64,000 bases of DNA, taken from NCBI RefSeq assembly GCF_029257255.1, contig NZ_JARICI010000009.1, positions 88,260 through 152,259 on the forward strand, given 5' to 3'. Positions 35,960-45,977 of this stretch are shown piece by piece (position 1 is the first letter of the stretch; every line of letters begins with the position of its first letter). Source of the stretch: Sporosarcina sp. GTDB taxonomy: Bacteria > Bacillota > Bacilli > Bacillales_A > Planococcaceae. The notes beneath the pieces were generated by a model. It did no database searches and was not told the origin of the DNA. It worked only from the letters and a program-made list of their open reading frames with translations. The translations under genes and the position numbers were made by a program.

Positions 35960-36583
35960 TTACTTAGAACCTGCTGTCCAACTAATCCCCCATCCATGTG
36001 CTTTATCCAACTGAGCATGCCCTTGGTAATATTCGACTAGTCTTTGGACTTTAAAGGTTTCATTGTTTATATTTTCAATCATAGCGATAGCACACATAAC
36101 CTTACCATTTCGATGTTCGTCAAGTTTTACAACGATATCTTCACCGCCGCCATACGTAAGCTTCACAATTCCATCCGCTTCTGACCAATTTGCCGCTCCT
36201 TCGTAAATGAATGCATAGACGAGCACACGCTTAATATGCTTTATATTAGAACCGTTAATACGTAAATTTTCACCACCTGCAGATTCGCCTGTACGATCAT
36301 CGTGATCCAGCTGAATATAAGGGTAACTATTCGATGCACCAAATGCATTGCCCAGTGCTTGTACACAGCCCTTTTCACCAGATGTCATTTCATAAAGACA
36401 TCCTAGATCCAGATCCAAATTCTTAGGTGCACCACCAAATAACGAAGATAAGAACCCACCACTTTTAGCCGCTTTAGTGTGCTGATTCCATTTGAGGTTA
36501 ACTAGTATTTCACCAACATCATTACCCTTTTTGGATAGATTGATGGATTGTCCTTTTTTCTTAAGTTCGATCAAAATCTTCAT
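35960..36583 (-). CDS. TerD-domain tellurium/stress resistance protein, TerA-like
   Basis: 207 residues. The TerD fold shows the Ca2+-site variant LDHDDRTGESAGGENLRI instead of [10 protein letters not shown], as in TerA-like members, with an insertion near FLSSLFGGAPKN. It is the last gene of the ter operon. TerD-type proteins bind calcium and are thought to act at a membrane-linked metal and stress sensing complex with TerC. Confidence 0.85.
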   Translation of the reverse strand: MKILIELKKKGQSINLSKKGNDVGEILVNLKWNQHTKAAKSGGFLSSLFGGAPKNLDLDLGCLYEMTSGEKGCVQALGNAFGASNSYPYIQLDHDDRTGESAGGENLRINGSNIKHIKRVLVYAFIYEGAANWSEADGIVKLTYGGGEDIVVKLDEHRNGKVMCAIAMIENINNETFKVQRLVEYYQGHAQLDKAHGWGISWTAGSK

Positions 36584-36596
36584 TCCCCCAATTTAG

Positions 36597-37676
36597 TTAT
36601 TTACCGTAGTTTTTCATCGACTCTTGCAATTGAGCAATCCGTTTCATGCCGTCCTGTCTAGCACGATTATTTTCCTCTTCAATTGCCCTTGTTTCGTCAA
36701 GCCCTTTTACAATCGTATTCCAGCTTTCTTCAATCGTTTCAATCTTAATACTCGGGCTGCCTGCCAGACGAGCAATATCCGCACTTTGTGAAGCAATATT
36801 TTGCGAGTTTCTAAGCAACATTTCATTTGTACGCTTATCCAGCTCATTCATAGAGTCAGCAACCAACTTCTGCCGTTTCGCCGCTACCGCCTGAATGATG
36901 CCGTTTTTGAAGATAGGAATTGTTATGATAAAGGCTGAGTTAATTTTACCGATAAGTTTGGTGTTACCTCGTTGTAATAAACGCAGTTGGGGTGCCGTTT
37001 GTAATGCTACCATACGCGCCATTTCCAAGTCATATATACGCTCATCCAATGACTGGATGGCATTATTCATTGTATCTAATTCCATCTGTGCCAACTGATC
37101 ACCATTTGTTGCACGCTGTTCAAGAGCTGGTGTCAGTGTTCTTAACTCTTCTACTTTTATTTGACCGGCCACTACATACTTTTCTAAAGCCATATAATAA
37201 TTAAAGTTTTGTTCATACATCTCATCCATATTGTGTGTGGAACGAATCATCTCATCTTTATACTTGGATATTTCAATATGTATCCCTTCAATCTCTTTAC
37301 CAATTGTTTGATATTTACCAAACACTTTTTCAATCAACTTGTCTCCACGCTTGAAAATTTTTCCCAAGAAACCTTTTGGCTCATCAAAATCATTTTTATC
37401 AAACTTGTCCATCGTCTTACCCAGTTGTCTGAGCATCTCACCAGAATCGGTAACACTTGATGAACTCATTGTAGATAAAATACGGTCTGCGAATGTAGAA
37501 ATCTCGACTGCAGGTTCTTTACCAAAATCGAGCAGGCTCATTTGATTTCTTGTATCAATCGTACGAACCAGATTCAATACCTCAGGACTCTGTCTTAGCT
37601 CGTTACGCATTTGTTCCGCTTTATTCTCCGTTAATACTTCAACATCGTAATTTTTTATTTCATTCAAACTACTCAT
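36597..37676 (-). CDS. yceH: TelA-family toxic anion resistance protein (YceH-like)
   Basis: 359 residues, mostly helical. It starts with LNEIKNYDVEVLTENKAEQMR and has SLLDFGKEPAVEISTFADRIL, the family start. The middle is long coiled coil (GIHIEISKYKDEMIRSTHNM), ending in ARQDGMKRIAQLQESMKNYGK. TelA/YceH proteins confer tellurite and antibiotic tolerance by an unknown mechanism. It overlaps the YceG-like gene by four bases. Confidence 0.9.
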   Translation of the reverse strand: MSSLNEIKNYDVEVLTENKAEQMRNELRQSPEVLNLVRTIDTRNQMSLLDFGKEPAVEISTFADRILSTMSSSSVTDSGEMLRQLGKTMDKFDKNDFDEPKGFLGKIFKRGDKLIEKVFGKYQTIGKEIEGIHIEISKYKDEMIRSTHNMDEMYEQNFNYYMALEKYVVAGQIKVEELRTLTPALEQRATNGDQLAQMELDTMNNAIQSLDERIYDLEMARMVALQTAPQLRLLQRGNTKLIGKINSAFIITIPIFKNGIIQAVAAKRQKLVADSMNELDKRTNEMLLRNSQNIASQSADIARLAGSPSIKIETIEESWNTIVKGLDETRAIEEENNRARQDGMKRIAQLQESMKNYGK

Positions 37677-39301
37677 CCCTTCCCATTAAAAAATCGATTT
37701 AAAAACCCACTTACTATTGAACCGTCTTTTTTTCGCTCTTGAAACGCTAAGTCGAATACCATATCTTCCAACAGATGATGATCGAAATCCTTTTTATCGA
37801 TAAAAAGTTCCAGATCATTGTGTCCAGGCGGATTATATAAAACAATATCAAGGCCCAATTCATTTAACAGCAGCAAGATCGCTGCATCTGCTTTAGATAG
37901 CGTACCATTATTTTCGTTGTTGTATAAAATAACCTTAGGTATCTCTTGCGAGTAATCAAATGTCTGCATCAGATTGAGAAATACATCTGGAATAGTGGTC
38001 GCTTGCGTAAATAGATACAAACGAACCTGTTCCTTACTTTCTTCATGCTGCGCTTTCATACGCACGTTCACGCACATTCTTGAAATCGCTGACGCAATTG
38101 CTTTTTGTAAACCATCATGAAGGTTCTGGTATTTCCACCAGTTACCTTTCATCATTTTTTCCGGATCTAATTTCCCGTCTTTTCCAAGTGCATGCTGATA
38201 GTGAAACTGATTGTTCGACTTCTGTTCCTGCATAAAAGGAAAGCTTTTCACAATTACCGTATTCGGTTGATTTATTAATCTGTGCATTTTATCCCAATAG
38301 GCTTTTCTATCTGTCGACACGCCAGAGATCTTCGCGAATAATGAAGGAATCTTTACTTCCGTTACATTTGCAGAAAAGTTGGGACGGATGAGTGCCTTTT
38401 CCTTCGCTAATAAGAAAATTTCATCATATGTTGTTTTTAACGTAACAGGCATTGGAATGTGATTTCTAAATTGCCACGGTTTATAAAACGCAGATCCCTC
38501 ATGATGCAGCACGTGATCGATTTCTTTCGATGCCCGATACGCTACTGTCCCTTGTCGCTGCGGTTCATCTATTGGGAAAGGCAAAGTTTTCATTGTTGTC
38601 GGATAGCTCACTACAGTGGACCACATGTTTTCAGGATCAATTTCCTTAAAATAGTCTTTTCCTTCCGGATGAAGGATGACAACATCCAGTCCCAACAAAG
38701 TCAAATAGTATAAAAAGTATAACTGACTTTTATTCAAATCCCCATACCACAAAATGTGGGGTATATCCTCAACAATTGGTATTTCATTCATCCACGGATC
38801 CAGATGGTTCCAAGTCCACTTAATGATATCGAGAAAAACCCGCCGGAACTCTGGATGGTTGAATGCACCCGTATGATTTTTTTGAAATAATCCGAACACT
38901 TCAATAAGAGCTGTACGGATAAGTCTATTAAGGTCCGGATCTGTTCCGTACTTAGGCAGTAACTGAGATCCCTCTAAAAATGCGACAAACCGATTAATAG
39001 ATAGATTCGGTTGCTCCTGAATAAGAGTATAAATTTGTTGGATCGCCTGAAAACGTTCAGAAGATAATGTTTTATCCAGTGTTTCAGATAACACATAAAC
39101 ATGTGCCGCCTGACTGACTGTATATAATTCCATCAAATAATCCGTTTCGTCAAATCCTGTACCGAGTACACGAGTTGTCATACGGCTATACTGCACACTA
39201 CCGCTGTCCAGCTGATAATCCGAACGTACCGTGATAGGCTTAATGATTTCAGTGTGCCAATTTGTATAATCGATAGTTTTTAGTATCGGTTTTCTTATCA
39301 T
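37673..39301 (-). CDS. yceG: YceG-like component of the ter biosynthetic module
   Basis: 542 residues from ATG 39301 (GGGGGTG site; the open frame goes to 39334). Matches the size and features of Bacillus YceG (family described as a putative component of a 'biosynthetic module'): two repeated alpha/beta halves with similar stretches PHILWYGDLNKSQLYFLYYLTLLGLDVVILHPEG and IPKVILYNNENNGTLSKADAAILLLLNELGLDIVLYNPPG, given here only in outline. Precise chemistry unknown. Situated between HAD and TelA genes. Confidence 0.82.
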   Translation of the reverse strand: MIRKPILKTIDYTNWHTEIIKPITVRSDYQLDSGSVQYSRMTTRVLGTGFDETDYLMELYTVSQAAHVYVLSETLDKTLSSERFQAIQQIYTLIQEQPNLSINRFVAFLEGSQLLPKYGTDPDLNRLIRTALIEVFGLFQKNHTGAFNHPEFRRVFLDIIKWTWNHLDPWMNEIPIVEDIPHILWYGDLNKSQLYFLYYLTLLGLDVVILHPEGKDYFKEIDPENMWSTVVSYPTTMKTLPFPIDEPQRQGTVAYRASKEIDHVLHHEGSAFYKPWQFRNHIPMPVTLKTTYDEIFLLAKEKALIRPNFSANVTEVKIPSLFAKISGVSTDRKAYWDKMHRLINQPNTVIVKSFPFMQEQKSNNQFHYQHALGKDGKLDPEKMMKGNWWKYQNLHDGLQKAIASAISRMCVNVRMKAQHEESKEQVRLYLFTQATTIPDVFLNLMQTFDYSQEIPKVILYNNENNGTLSKADAAILLLLNELGLDIVLYNPPGHNDLELFIDKKDFDHHLLEDMVFDLAFQERKKDGSIVSGFLNRFFNGKG

Positions 39302-39357
39302 CCCAGCACCCCCTTTACATATTTCTACGCACATGGAAGGAGGTCGGGCAGATCTAG

Positions 39358-40164
39358 TTAACGGTGAGTCATAATTAAATTCCGTCGCTTCGAAAGAATC
39401 GTTTCAATAATTTCTTCCGACGCTAAAACACCTGTTTTCTTTGTCAATTCTAGATGACTGAAATCCACAGCCGCTTCACCGTGCCGAGGAATTATTCCAA
39501 AGTCCGCCTGCTCAATCAAGCAAACATCCAAATTGGAGTCCCCCGCTGTATAGACTCTACTTTTCCCCTCTTTATCAGCCACATATCGAGTTGCATCCCA
39601 TTTATTTATAAACGATGGAATGAAATACACCTTTCTGCCCTGTAAAGAAAAGATCCACCCATGCTCTGCCGCCCATTTCGAATAATATCCCATCAGCTCG
39701 TGTGGAGTTAACTCAGTATTTATCACAAGATAAACAAAAAACTGATCCACTACACGAATCGATTTCAGCCACGACGCGTCTGATGTTTCCTCTATTTTAC
39801 GTTTGACATCTTCTACGGAAATTGCACCGTTCTTTATTTTATTCTTGATATGATCTTGCCAATACCGATCAACTTCACCGTTTTCCAATACTACTCCGCC
39901 GTTACATGTAATCGCATAGAATGGGCGGATTTCGTGCTGAAACAGTGTGACGCGATTATATTGTTCGATTGTCCTCGTTGTTACAGGAACGAACATCATT
40001 TCCTTTGCTAACTCTTGTAAGAGAACGATTGCTTTTTCTGTCATAAAAGAGATTTCTTTACCATTAAGTTTTTCAACATTGCGCACATGCCCGCTAATTT
40101 GTTCCGATTCAAAAAACTTATGCGAATAAATCAGCGTCCGATCTAAATCACTTGCAAACATCAT
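39358..40164 (-). CDS. HAD-superfamily phosphatase of the ter module
   Basis: 268 residues. The HAD nucleophile motif is FASDLDRTLIYS near the start; motif II is FVPVTTRTIEQ and motif III/IV are near KEGKSRVYTAGDSNLD and FGIIPRHGE. It resembles Cof-type small-molecule phosphatases. In ter operons it is thought to remove phosphate from a nucleotide-like intermediate. It overlaps the start of the next upstream gene's stop by four bases, showing tight coupling. Confidence 0.85.
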   Translation of the reverse strand: MMFASDLDRTLIYSHKFFESEQISGHVRNVEKLNGKEISFMTEKAIVLLQELAKEMMFVPVTTRTIEQYNRVTLFQHEIRPFYAITCNGGVVLENGEVDRYWQDHIKNKIKNGAISVEDVKRKIEETSDASWLKSIRVVDQFFVYLVINTELTPHELMGYYSKWAAEHGWIFSLQGRKVYFIPSFINKWDATRYVADKEGKSRVYTAGDSNLDVCLIEQADFGIIPRHGEAAVDFSHLELTKKTGVLASEEIIETILSKRRNLIMTHR

Positions 40165-41276
40165 ACGCTTGGCTCCAATGGTTTAATAAGTCCACAACAA
40201 GTATAAGACATTTGATCATAAACCTCCACAGCTACTTGTCTTTCTTTTGCCAACTGAATAATATGTTTTAAACGCGGATTATCTATGTCTTTCACAAGAA
40301 TCTTCCACGGGACCCGACGCAATAAAACACGCGTTGTTTCACCTACGCCCGGTTTAACAAGGTTTATATCTGTAATACCAAAATTTTCCTGAATAGATTG
40401 GATGGAATGCAACCCTTTCCAAGTAGGAGTCATATCCGATTCTTTCAATACAAGTTTTGCTTCTGCAACCAGCGGAACGGCTGCTTCAAATTCAGATACA
40501 ATTTCATCAATATGATAATTGGATACATCCTCGTCTTGAAGTTCATTGTATACTTTCGCTCCATGAAAATCCGTTTCACCAATCCACTGACTATTTAAGA
40601 CCGTACGGCTGACTAAGCCAGATACCGTTGAATTCAAGCAAGCACTTGGTATTAAAAAATCTTCACGTGTACCAAACAAAGAGGAACAATGCCCCGGGTC
40701 AGCCAAAACAGCCAATTCATCATCCAGAACATCGCCGTGTTTTTCATTGAAAATATTTACCGACTCCGTAAGTTCTCTAGAAATTGCCCCTTTTCCAGTC
40801 CAGCCGTCTATAAAAGTAATTTGTTTTTCAGGATGCGCATTCACAATATGCATCATCGCATTTTCATCCAAGCCACGCCCGCGAATAATGGAAATGCTAT
40901 AGTGAGGTACGCTCAGATTATATTTCATTTGAAGATATCGCTTGATAAGAATACCGATTGGCGTACCTGCTCTTGCTAATGAAACTAATACGATATCTTG
41001 TCCCTTCTTCTCGATTATAAGTTCAGCAACCGTTCCAACTGCCACCGCTACTTTTTGTTTGTATAAATGTAGAGATTCATAGAAAAGCTCCAAATACTCT
41101 GCAGATGGTTCATATTCAACAGGCAGCATTTCCGAATAATGAACACCCTTTTGAATGGCTTGCTCCCGTTCATTCAAACTTTTCTCAATATGAATACCTG
41201 AAAGATCTTTTAATAAAAAAATGACATCATCGGACGCATAACTACCTGTGAGCATTTGTACTTTTTTTTGCAGCAC
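40161..41276 (-). CDS. StiP-like phosphoribosyltransferase with PELOTA-type RNA-binding C-terminus
   Basis: About 371 residues from GTG 41276 (AAAGGA eight bases upstream). The central part fits the PRTase_1/StiP family (LVSLARAGTPIGILIKRYL, ITFIDGWTGKGAISREL with the PRPP-like D-G-W-T-G-K loop, and a conserved Cys/His in LADPGHCSSLFGTREDFLIPSACLN). The last 80 residues match a PELOTA-like RNA-binding domain (VGETTRVLLRRVPWKILVKD). It probably joins PRPP with a base-like group. Immediately downstream of the TRSP phosphoribosyltransferase gene (14-base gap). Confidence 0.82.
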   Translation of the reverse strand: MLQKKVQMLTGSYASDDVIFLLKDLSGIHIEKSLNEREQAIQKGVHYSEMLPVEYEPSAEYLELFYESLHLYKQKVAVAVGTVAELIIEKKGQDIVLVSLARAGTPIGILIKRYLQMKYNLSVPHYSISIIRGRGLDENAMMHIVNAHPEKQITFIDGWTGKGAISRELTESVNIFNEKHGDVLDDELAVLADPGHCSSLFGTREDFLIPSACLNSTVSGLVSRTVLNSQWIGETDFHGAKVYNELQDEDVSNYHIDEIVSEFEAAVPLVAEAKLVLKESDMTPTWKGLHSIQSIQENFGITDINLVKPGVGETTRVLLRRVPWKILVKDIDNPRLKHIIQLAKERQVAVEVYDQMSYTCCGLIKPLEPSV

Positions 41277-41289
41277 ACAACCATTCCTT

Positions 41290-42660
41290 TCAACTAAAAA
41301 ATACAATGTGAATAACAGGTATTCTACTGAACTGTTGTAACATTGGCTCCAGTCTGCCAGCTTCTATATGCCGTTCGAAGAGCAGAAATACTTCATCATA
41401 TTCTTTTTCTGTAATATTATAAGCGTAATTCATAATCGCAAGATTTTCCGGACTTTCAAAACTGAAACAGCTTCTTATAGGATAACCTTCTTGATCCATC
41501 GGAAAGATCGGACTACGTGTTGTGGAATGAAAAGATACACTTTCGCCCATATAGACAGCAACTTTCATCGGTATATGCATGAATTCTCCTGTTCCAAGAC
41601 ATAGAGTATTCTTGCCCTTTCGCAATGTCTGTAAATGACTCCCTATTTGTTCGCAGTAGTTTTCCACCCGTTCATTAGCAGCTGATGTTAGACCGAATCT
41701 TCCAGTCAGCGGGGAATAAGGTGCATTATTTAAAATGCCAAGCGCATCAACAGATACATAAGACTTATTCTCAAATGGAGCAGGGAACGAGGAGAGATTA
41801 ATCGTATGATAATTGACCTTTTCAGCAGGCACTTCAATTTTAGTTGCTGAAGGTAAATCTGGTATTCCTTCAACCTGGATCGTACCAGACAGTAGCGAAA
41901 ACGTTTGAATACTCACGCCGTGTGTTTGCTCAAATACTTTCAGTTTCCGGCAATCCTCTTCACTGCGCCAATCCAAAAGCGATAACACAACATAATTCTT
42001 TCGAGGAAAATGTTTTTGAATAGATTCAATTATATTTAACGCTGTCTTGCCTGTTGTAATTTCATCATCCACCAGGCATATGGTGTGTTCATTTGCAAGA
42101 TACTGTTCGGGTACATAGCAGCGCTGATCTGTTGCGTGAGAATGCTCTTCTTCAAAAAACAACGTTACTTCTTGATCGACCAGTACTTCTCTAGTTGAAT
42201 GAATATATACGGCATCTGAAAAGCAATCAAAAACGCCGTGTCCAAGTGCTGTTGCAGTCTCAGCAAATCCGATGAACACGCCTGGCTCTCCAAGTCCAAA
42301 ATGCCAACTTTGTACAATCGAATAGGCCTTTTTCAATTTACCTTCTGATGTATCCATCAAAGCATCAACCAAGACACCTTTACCTGCCACTTGTGTCGCT
42401 GTCTTCTCTTCATAGTAACAAGCCGCGAGTAATGCAGACGCCAGTAAAGGCACATGGGGTCGAAGGGGAATATGTTTACCCAGTACTTTGCTTACAAATA
42501 GAAATGAACGCTTTTTATTAATACGCGCTGCCATCTCATACATTGTTTCTAATGATAAACCCAATGGATTCGCATCTATTTGTACTTCCACTTTCATGGA
42601 GTCGCCGATTTCATGTGTGTACTTTTTCGGATAATAAATCGATGAATGTGTTGCTTTCAT
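41290..42660 (-). CDS. phosphoribosyltransferase with C-terminal TRSP domain
   Basis: 456 residues from ATG 42660 (GGGGTG site), overlapping the lyase gene by 50 bases. The PRPP-binding loop is ICLVDDEITTGKTALN. After about 300 residues, the TRSP domain shows its namesake motif STTRSPIFPMD. This two-domain protein is a marker of the ter-linked biosynthetic module and is predicted to make or modify a nucleoside-like compound. Confidence 0.87.
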   Translation of the reverse strand: MKATHSSIYYPKKYTHEIGDSMKVEVQIDANPLGLSLETMYEMAARINKKRSFLFVSKVLGKHIPLRPHVPLLASALLAACYYEEKTATQVAGKGVLVDALMDTSEGKLKKAYSIVQSWHFGLGEPGVFIGFAETATALGHGVFDCFSDAVYIHSTREVLVDQEVTLFFEEEHSHATDQRCYVPEQYLANEHTICLVDDEITTGKTALNIIESIQKHFPRKNYVVLSLLDWRSEEDCRKLKVFEQTHGVSIQTFSLLSGTIQVEGIPDLPSATKIEVPAEKVNYHTINLSSFPAPFENKSYVSVDALGILNNAPYSPLTGRFGLTSAANERVENYCEQIGSHLQTLRKGKNTLCLGTGEFMHIPMKVAVYMGESVSFHSTTRSPIFPMDQEGYPIRSCFSFESPENLAIMNYAYNITEKEYDEVFLLFERHIEAGRLEPMLQQFSRIPVIHIVFFS

Positions 42661-43801
42661 TATACACCCCGTATATATCTGACTTAATTAATACTTTCTT
42701 TGCCCAGTTTAAATGCGGCTTAATCTCGTTCATTTTATTATTAAATTCGCTTTTGAACACGCCTTTTTCACCATTTGCTTGATTGACGATGCTCAGGGCA
42801 TCCAAATACTCTTCTTTTGATATTACATGTAATGCTTGAACTGGCAATAGATGTGTTGGATGGATGATTGTTTTCCCTACCAAACCGTTTGCTTTATCCA
42901 ACAACGTTTCTCGTATTAATCCGTCAAAATCTTTGCGAATCAATTCTTTTCTAAGCAGAATTCCCTCTGAACCAAATTGCTCTTGAAACGGAGTCTGGCG
43001 TAACTGTGGTTTCAATACACGATCGGTTGACGCAAAATGTTCCCATACAGGACCTGATACCACATACCCCTCTGGTTCTCTACTGAAAATATTGACAATA
43101 TCTGTGATGAGTTCATTAACAATAGAAATTTCATACACCGTCGTTTCACTATCACGTCTCAACCCATACAAACCGCACAAATCGGTAGCACCAATTCGAA
43201 TATTCAACACACTGTCCGCATAGCGATCCACAATCTTCTTTAGTTTTAATAACTCATCCATACGAAGTTCTTTATACAATACATGTCGGGATTCAAGAAT
43301 CGGCATGCCATAGAGAACCGTTTCTGCCTGTTCATTTATACGATGAAGTTCCGATAGAAAGTCTTGTGCATTTTCCGATGAAAACTTAGGAAACACAAAA
43401 CCAACTAGATGATTGAGCGAATCGCCAAGCCTCTCAGCGATATCCGCCATTTGTTCGGCTGTTCTTACGCGCACAAAAATGAGCGGCGTCATTTCTTCAG
43501 TCAGTCTGCCGTCAGTGATTGCAGTACTTACATTTTTCATATGTGTAATAAGAAGTTTTTCTGCTCGCTCTACCTCTAAATCTCCGACTGCGTCCTCTAA
43601 ACAAATGACTAATGTCACAAGCTCTTTGAATTTGGTAGAAATAATCAAGTCCGCTATATCTAATCGTGTCGCCGGCATATACAAAACAGCGCCTAGACTA
43701 TAGGACAACAAATTTTTATCCGTTCTTTTTGTAATAGTTTTTGGTTGGCTATAGAATAGAACTTTTTTATGTTCTGTCGAAAAGTCATTAAAATACCTCA
43801 A
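42611..43801 (-). CDS. HpcH/HpaI (CitE-like) C-C bond lyase of the ter module
   Basis: 396 residues from TTG 43801 (AGGTGA site). TIM-barrel lyase: LVTLVICLEDAVGDLEVERAE holds the metal-binding Glu-Asp, and IRIGATDLCGLYGLRRD a second conserved acidic region. It should cleave or form a C-C bond with a 2-oxo acid or acyl-CoA. First gene of the biosynthetic part of the operon; a terminator-like hairpin separates it from the terC gene. Confidence 0.85.
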   Translation of the reverse strand: MRYFNDFSTEHKKVLFYSQPKTITKRTDKNLLSYSLGAVLYMPATRLDIADLIISTKFKELVTLVICLEDAVGDLEVERAEKLLITHMKNVSTAITDGRLTEEMTPLIFVRVRTAEQMADIAERLGDSLNHLVGFVFPKFSSENAQDFLSELHRINEQAETVLYGMPILESRHVLYKELRMDELLKLKKIVDRYADSVLNIRIGATDLCGLYGLRRDSETTVYEISIVNELITDIVNIFSREPEGYVVSGPVWEHFASTDRVLKPQLRQTPFQEQFGSEGILLRKELIRKDFDGLIRETLLDKANGLVGKTIIHPTHLLPVQALHVISKEEYLDALSIVNQANGEKGVFKSEFNNKMNEIKPHLNWAKKVLIKSDIYGVYNESNTFIDLLSEKVHT

Positions 43802-43843
43802 TCTGTCACCTACTTCTAATGTTTATTCGGTAAAAGGGTAAAT

Positions 43844-43872
43844 AAAAAAGAAGGACACGTCCTTCTTTTTTA
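43844..43872. terminator. terminator or attenuator between terC and the biosynthetic module
   Basis: A near-perfect palindrome (AAAAAAGAAGGAC-AC-GTCCTTCTTTTTT) lies between the terC stop and the lyase start, on the transcribed strand of the operon. It could lower expression of the downstream genes. Confidence 0.6.
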
Positions 43873-43875
43873 TTG

Positions 43876-44637
43876 TTAATTATAGACTGGCTTTTTATTG
43901 TTAATATTGTGGATAATAAATGTCCCAATAAACATAACGATAAGAATGATAAAGAATGTAAAGTGACCAAGATCAAATCCGATTACACTCAGACCCATTT
44001 TTATTGCAATCAGCGCAATAAGTAAATACGCAGTGGTTTCTAATTCCGGTACACGTTCAATTAATCTTAAGAACACACCTGCAATTCCACGCATCATCAA
44101 GACACCGAGCATTCCACCAAGTAAAAGCACCCAAATTTGTTCACTGACACCAAATGCGGCCAAGACGCTATCAACGGAGAAAGCGATATCCATAATCTCA
44201 ACGGCTATGACTGTTCCCCAGAACGTACCAAACATACGGATTAATACGCCTTTTGCTTTCACATCTTCAATTTCTTCTTCTGTGTCTCCACCCTGAGATT
44301 TCTGAATGAAGTATTGTATTGCCAACCAAGCTAAATAGCCTGCACCGAGTATTTTGACCCACCAAAGTTTAATGAGGAATACACCGACACCAATTGCAAG
44401 AAAGCGGAATAAATAGGCACCCAGTAACCCGTAGAACAATGCTTTTTTCCGTTGCTTATCCGGTAAATGTTTAACCATAACAGCAAGAACAAGTGCATTA
44501 TCAGCTGATAATAATCCTTCAAGAATTATAAGTGTACCAATCAAGCCCCAACTAACAGGATCGGTTAACACTTGCGCCCACATGTCCCAGTCAAAAAAAG
44601 CGGCATACGTATCTAATATTCCATTGATTATGTCCAT
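43876..44637 (-). CDS. yceF: TerC-family membrane protein (YceF-like)
   Basis: 253 residues, seven to nine helices. The family's conserved acidic residues in helices show in LEGLLSADNALVLAVMVKHLP and EIMDIAFSVDSVLAAFGV. TerC proteins are proposed to move Mn2+ or other metals and to anchor the Ter stress complex at the membrane. AGGAGG site. 79 bases downstream of the terD trio. Confidence 0.92.
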   Translation of the reverse strand: MDIINGILDTYAAFFDWDMWAQVLTDPVSWGLIGTLIILEGLLSADNALVLAVMVKHLPDKQRKKALFYGLLGAYLFRFLAIGVGVFLIKLWWVKILGAGYLAWLAIQYFIQKSQGGDTEEEIEDVKAKGVLIRMFGTFWGTVIAVEIMDIAFSVDSVLAAFGVSEQIWVLLLGGMLGVLMMRGIAGVFLRLIERVPELETTAYLLIALIAIKMGLSVIGFDLGHFTFFIILIVMFIGTFIIHNINNKKPVYN

Positions 44638-44715
44638 TTGTTCCTCCTGTTGTTAAAACAGTAAAGGATACAATTATCCTTTAGCAGCTCGTAAATTATC
44701 AAATAAAATTAAATA

Positions 44716-45294
44716 TTAAACTTCCAATCCGTAATTCTTGCAAAGTGCTGCCAGGCCACCCGAGAACCCGCTGCCAATTGCATTAAACTTCCACTCGTTA
44801 CCATGTCTGTACAATTCACAGAACACAACAGCCGTTTCAATTGAGAAGTCTTCACCCAGATCAAATCTAAGCAGTTCTTCACCTGTTGCTTCATCCGTCA
44901 ATCGAACAAAAGCATTCGATACCTGGCCGAAGTTCTGGCTTCGCGACTCCGCGTCATGTATGGTTACCGTAATGCCAATCCGATCAACGTAAGCAGGTAT
45001 TTTAGAGAAATCAACAATTACCTGCTCATCGTCGCCGTCACCTTCCCCTGTACGATTATCGCCCGTATGCAATAAAGCACCGCTTGGATGTTCTAAGTTG
45101 TTATAGAAAATAAAATCATGATCATTCTGACAGCGATTGTTCGCATCCACCAAGAACGCTGAAGCATCTAAGTCAAACTCTTGTCCGCCCGAATACTTAT
45201 TTGTATCCCAGCCAAGTCCAATAACTCCTCTAACCATCGCAGGATTTGTTTTAGTTAAATCTATTTTCTGACCTTTGGATAATGTAATTGCCAA
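44716..45294 (-). CDS. yceE: TerD-family stress protein (YceE-like)
   Basis: 192 residues from TTG 45294 (AGGAG site; homologues begin at this MAITLSKGQ position, and the GTG 45303 adds three residues). Ca2+-binding motifs [10 protein letters not shown] and [16 protein letters not shown], with the C-terminus [17 protein letters not shown]. Cytosolic beta-sandwich protein induced by envelope or oxidative stress in relatives. Third of three terD-type genes in a row. Confidence 0.92.
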   Translation of the reverse strand: MAITLSKGQKIDLTKTNPAMVRGVIGLGWDTNKYSGGQEFDLDASAFLVDANNRCQNDHDFIFYNNLEHPSGALLHTGDNRTGEGDGDDEQVIVDFSKIPAYVDRIGITVTIHDAESRSQNFGQVSNAFVRLTDEATGEELLRFDLGEDFSIETAVVFCELYRHGNEWKFNAIGSGFSGGLAALCKNYGLEV

Positions 45295-45367
45295 CTGAAT
45301 CACTCCTGTTCATTTATTGGAACCAGCACGTCAATAATGACGTAAAGCCTTCAAATAACATTTAAAA

Positions 45368-45946
45368 TTAAGCCTGCAGACCATAATCTTTCACAAGCGA
45401 AGCCAATCCACCTTGATAACCACTACCAATTGCATTGAACTTCCACTCGTTTCCGTGTCTATATAGCTCTCCTACAACAACAGCGGTTTCAATGGAGAAA
45501 TCTTCACCAAGGTCATAGCGAATTAGCTCTTCGCCCGATGCATCGTTAACAATACGCACATAGCTATTCGATACTTGTCCGAAATTTTGGTTACGTTCTT
45601 CTGCTTCATGTATGGTAATCGTAAATGCAATTTTATCAATAGTGCCCGGCACAGTAGATAAGCTGATTTTCACTTGCTCATCATCCCCATCACCTTCGCC
45701 TGTCAAGTTATCCCCAGTGTGAACAACCGAACCATTTCCACCTTCAAGATTATTGAAGAAGACAAAGTCCTTTTCTGTTTCACATTTTCCTGTTGCGTTT
45801 AATAAAAATACAGATGAATCCAAGTCGAAATCTTTTCCGCCGTCATATTTATTTGTATCCCAACCCACACCAACCGTGATATTTGTTAGTCCAGGGTTAC
45901 TTTTTGTTAAATCAACCTTTTGACCTTTGCTTAGTGAAATAGCCAT
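45368..45946 (-). CDS. yceD: TerD-family stress protein (YceD-like)
   Basis: 192 residues, closely similar to the YceE-like neighbour: [53 protein letters not shown]-type ribosome binding site. The two neighbours probably arose by tandem duplication. Binds calcium in the known members. Confidence 0.93.
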   Translation of the reverse strand: MAISLSKGQKVDLTKSNPGLTNITVGVGWDTNKYDGGKDFDLDSSVFLLNATGKCETEKDFVFFNNLEGGNGSVVHTGDNLTGEGDGDDEQVKISLSTVPGTIDKIAFTITIHEAEERNQNFGQVSNSYVRIVNDASGEELIRYDLGEDFSIETAVVVGELYRHGNEWKFNAIGSGYQGGLASLVKDYGLQA

Positions 45947-45977
45947 TTAGCCAACCTCTTCTCTAATGTTTTTAATT

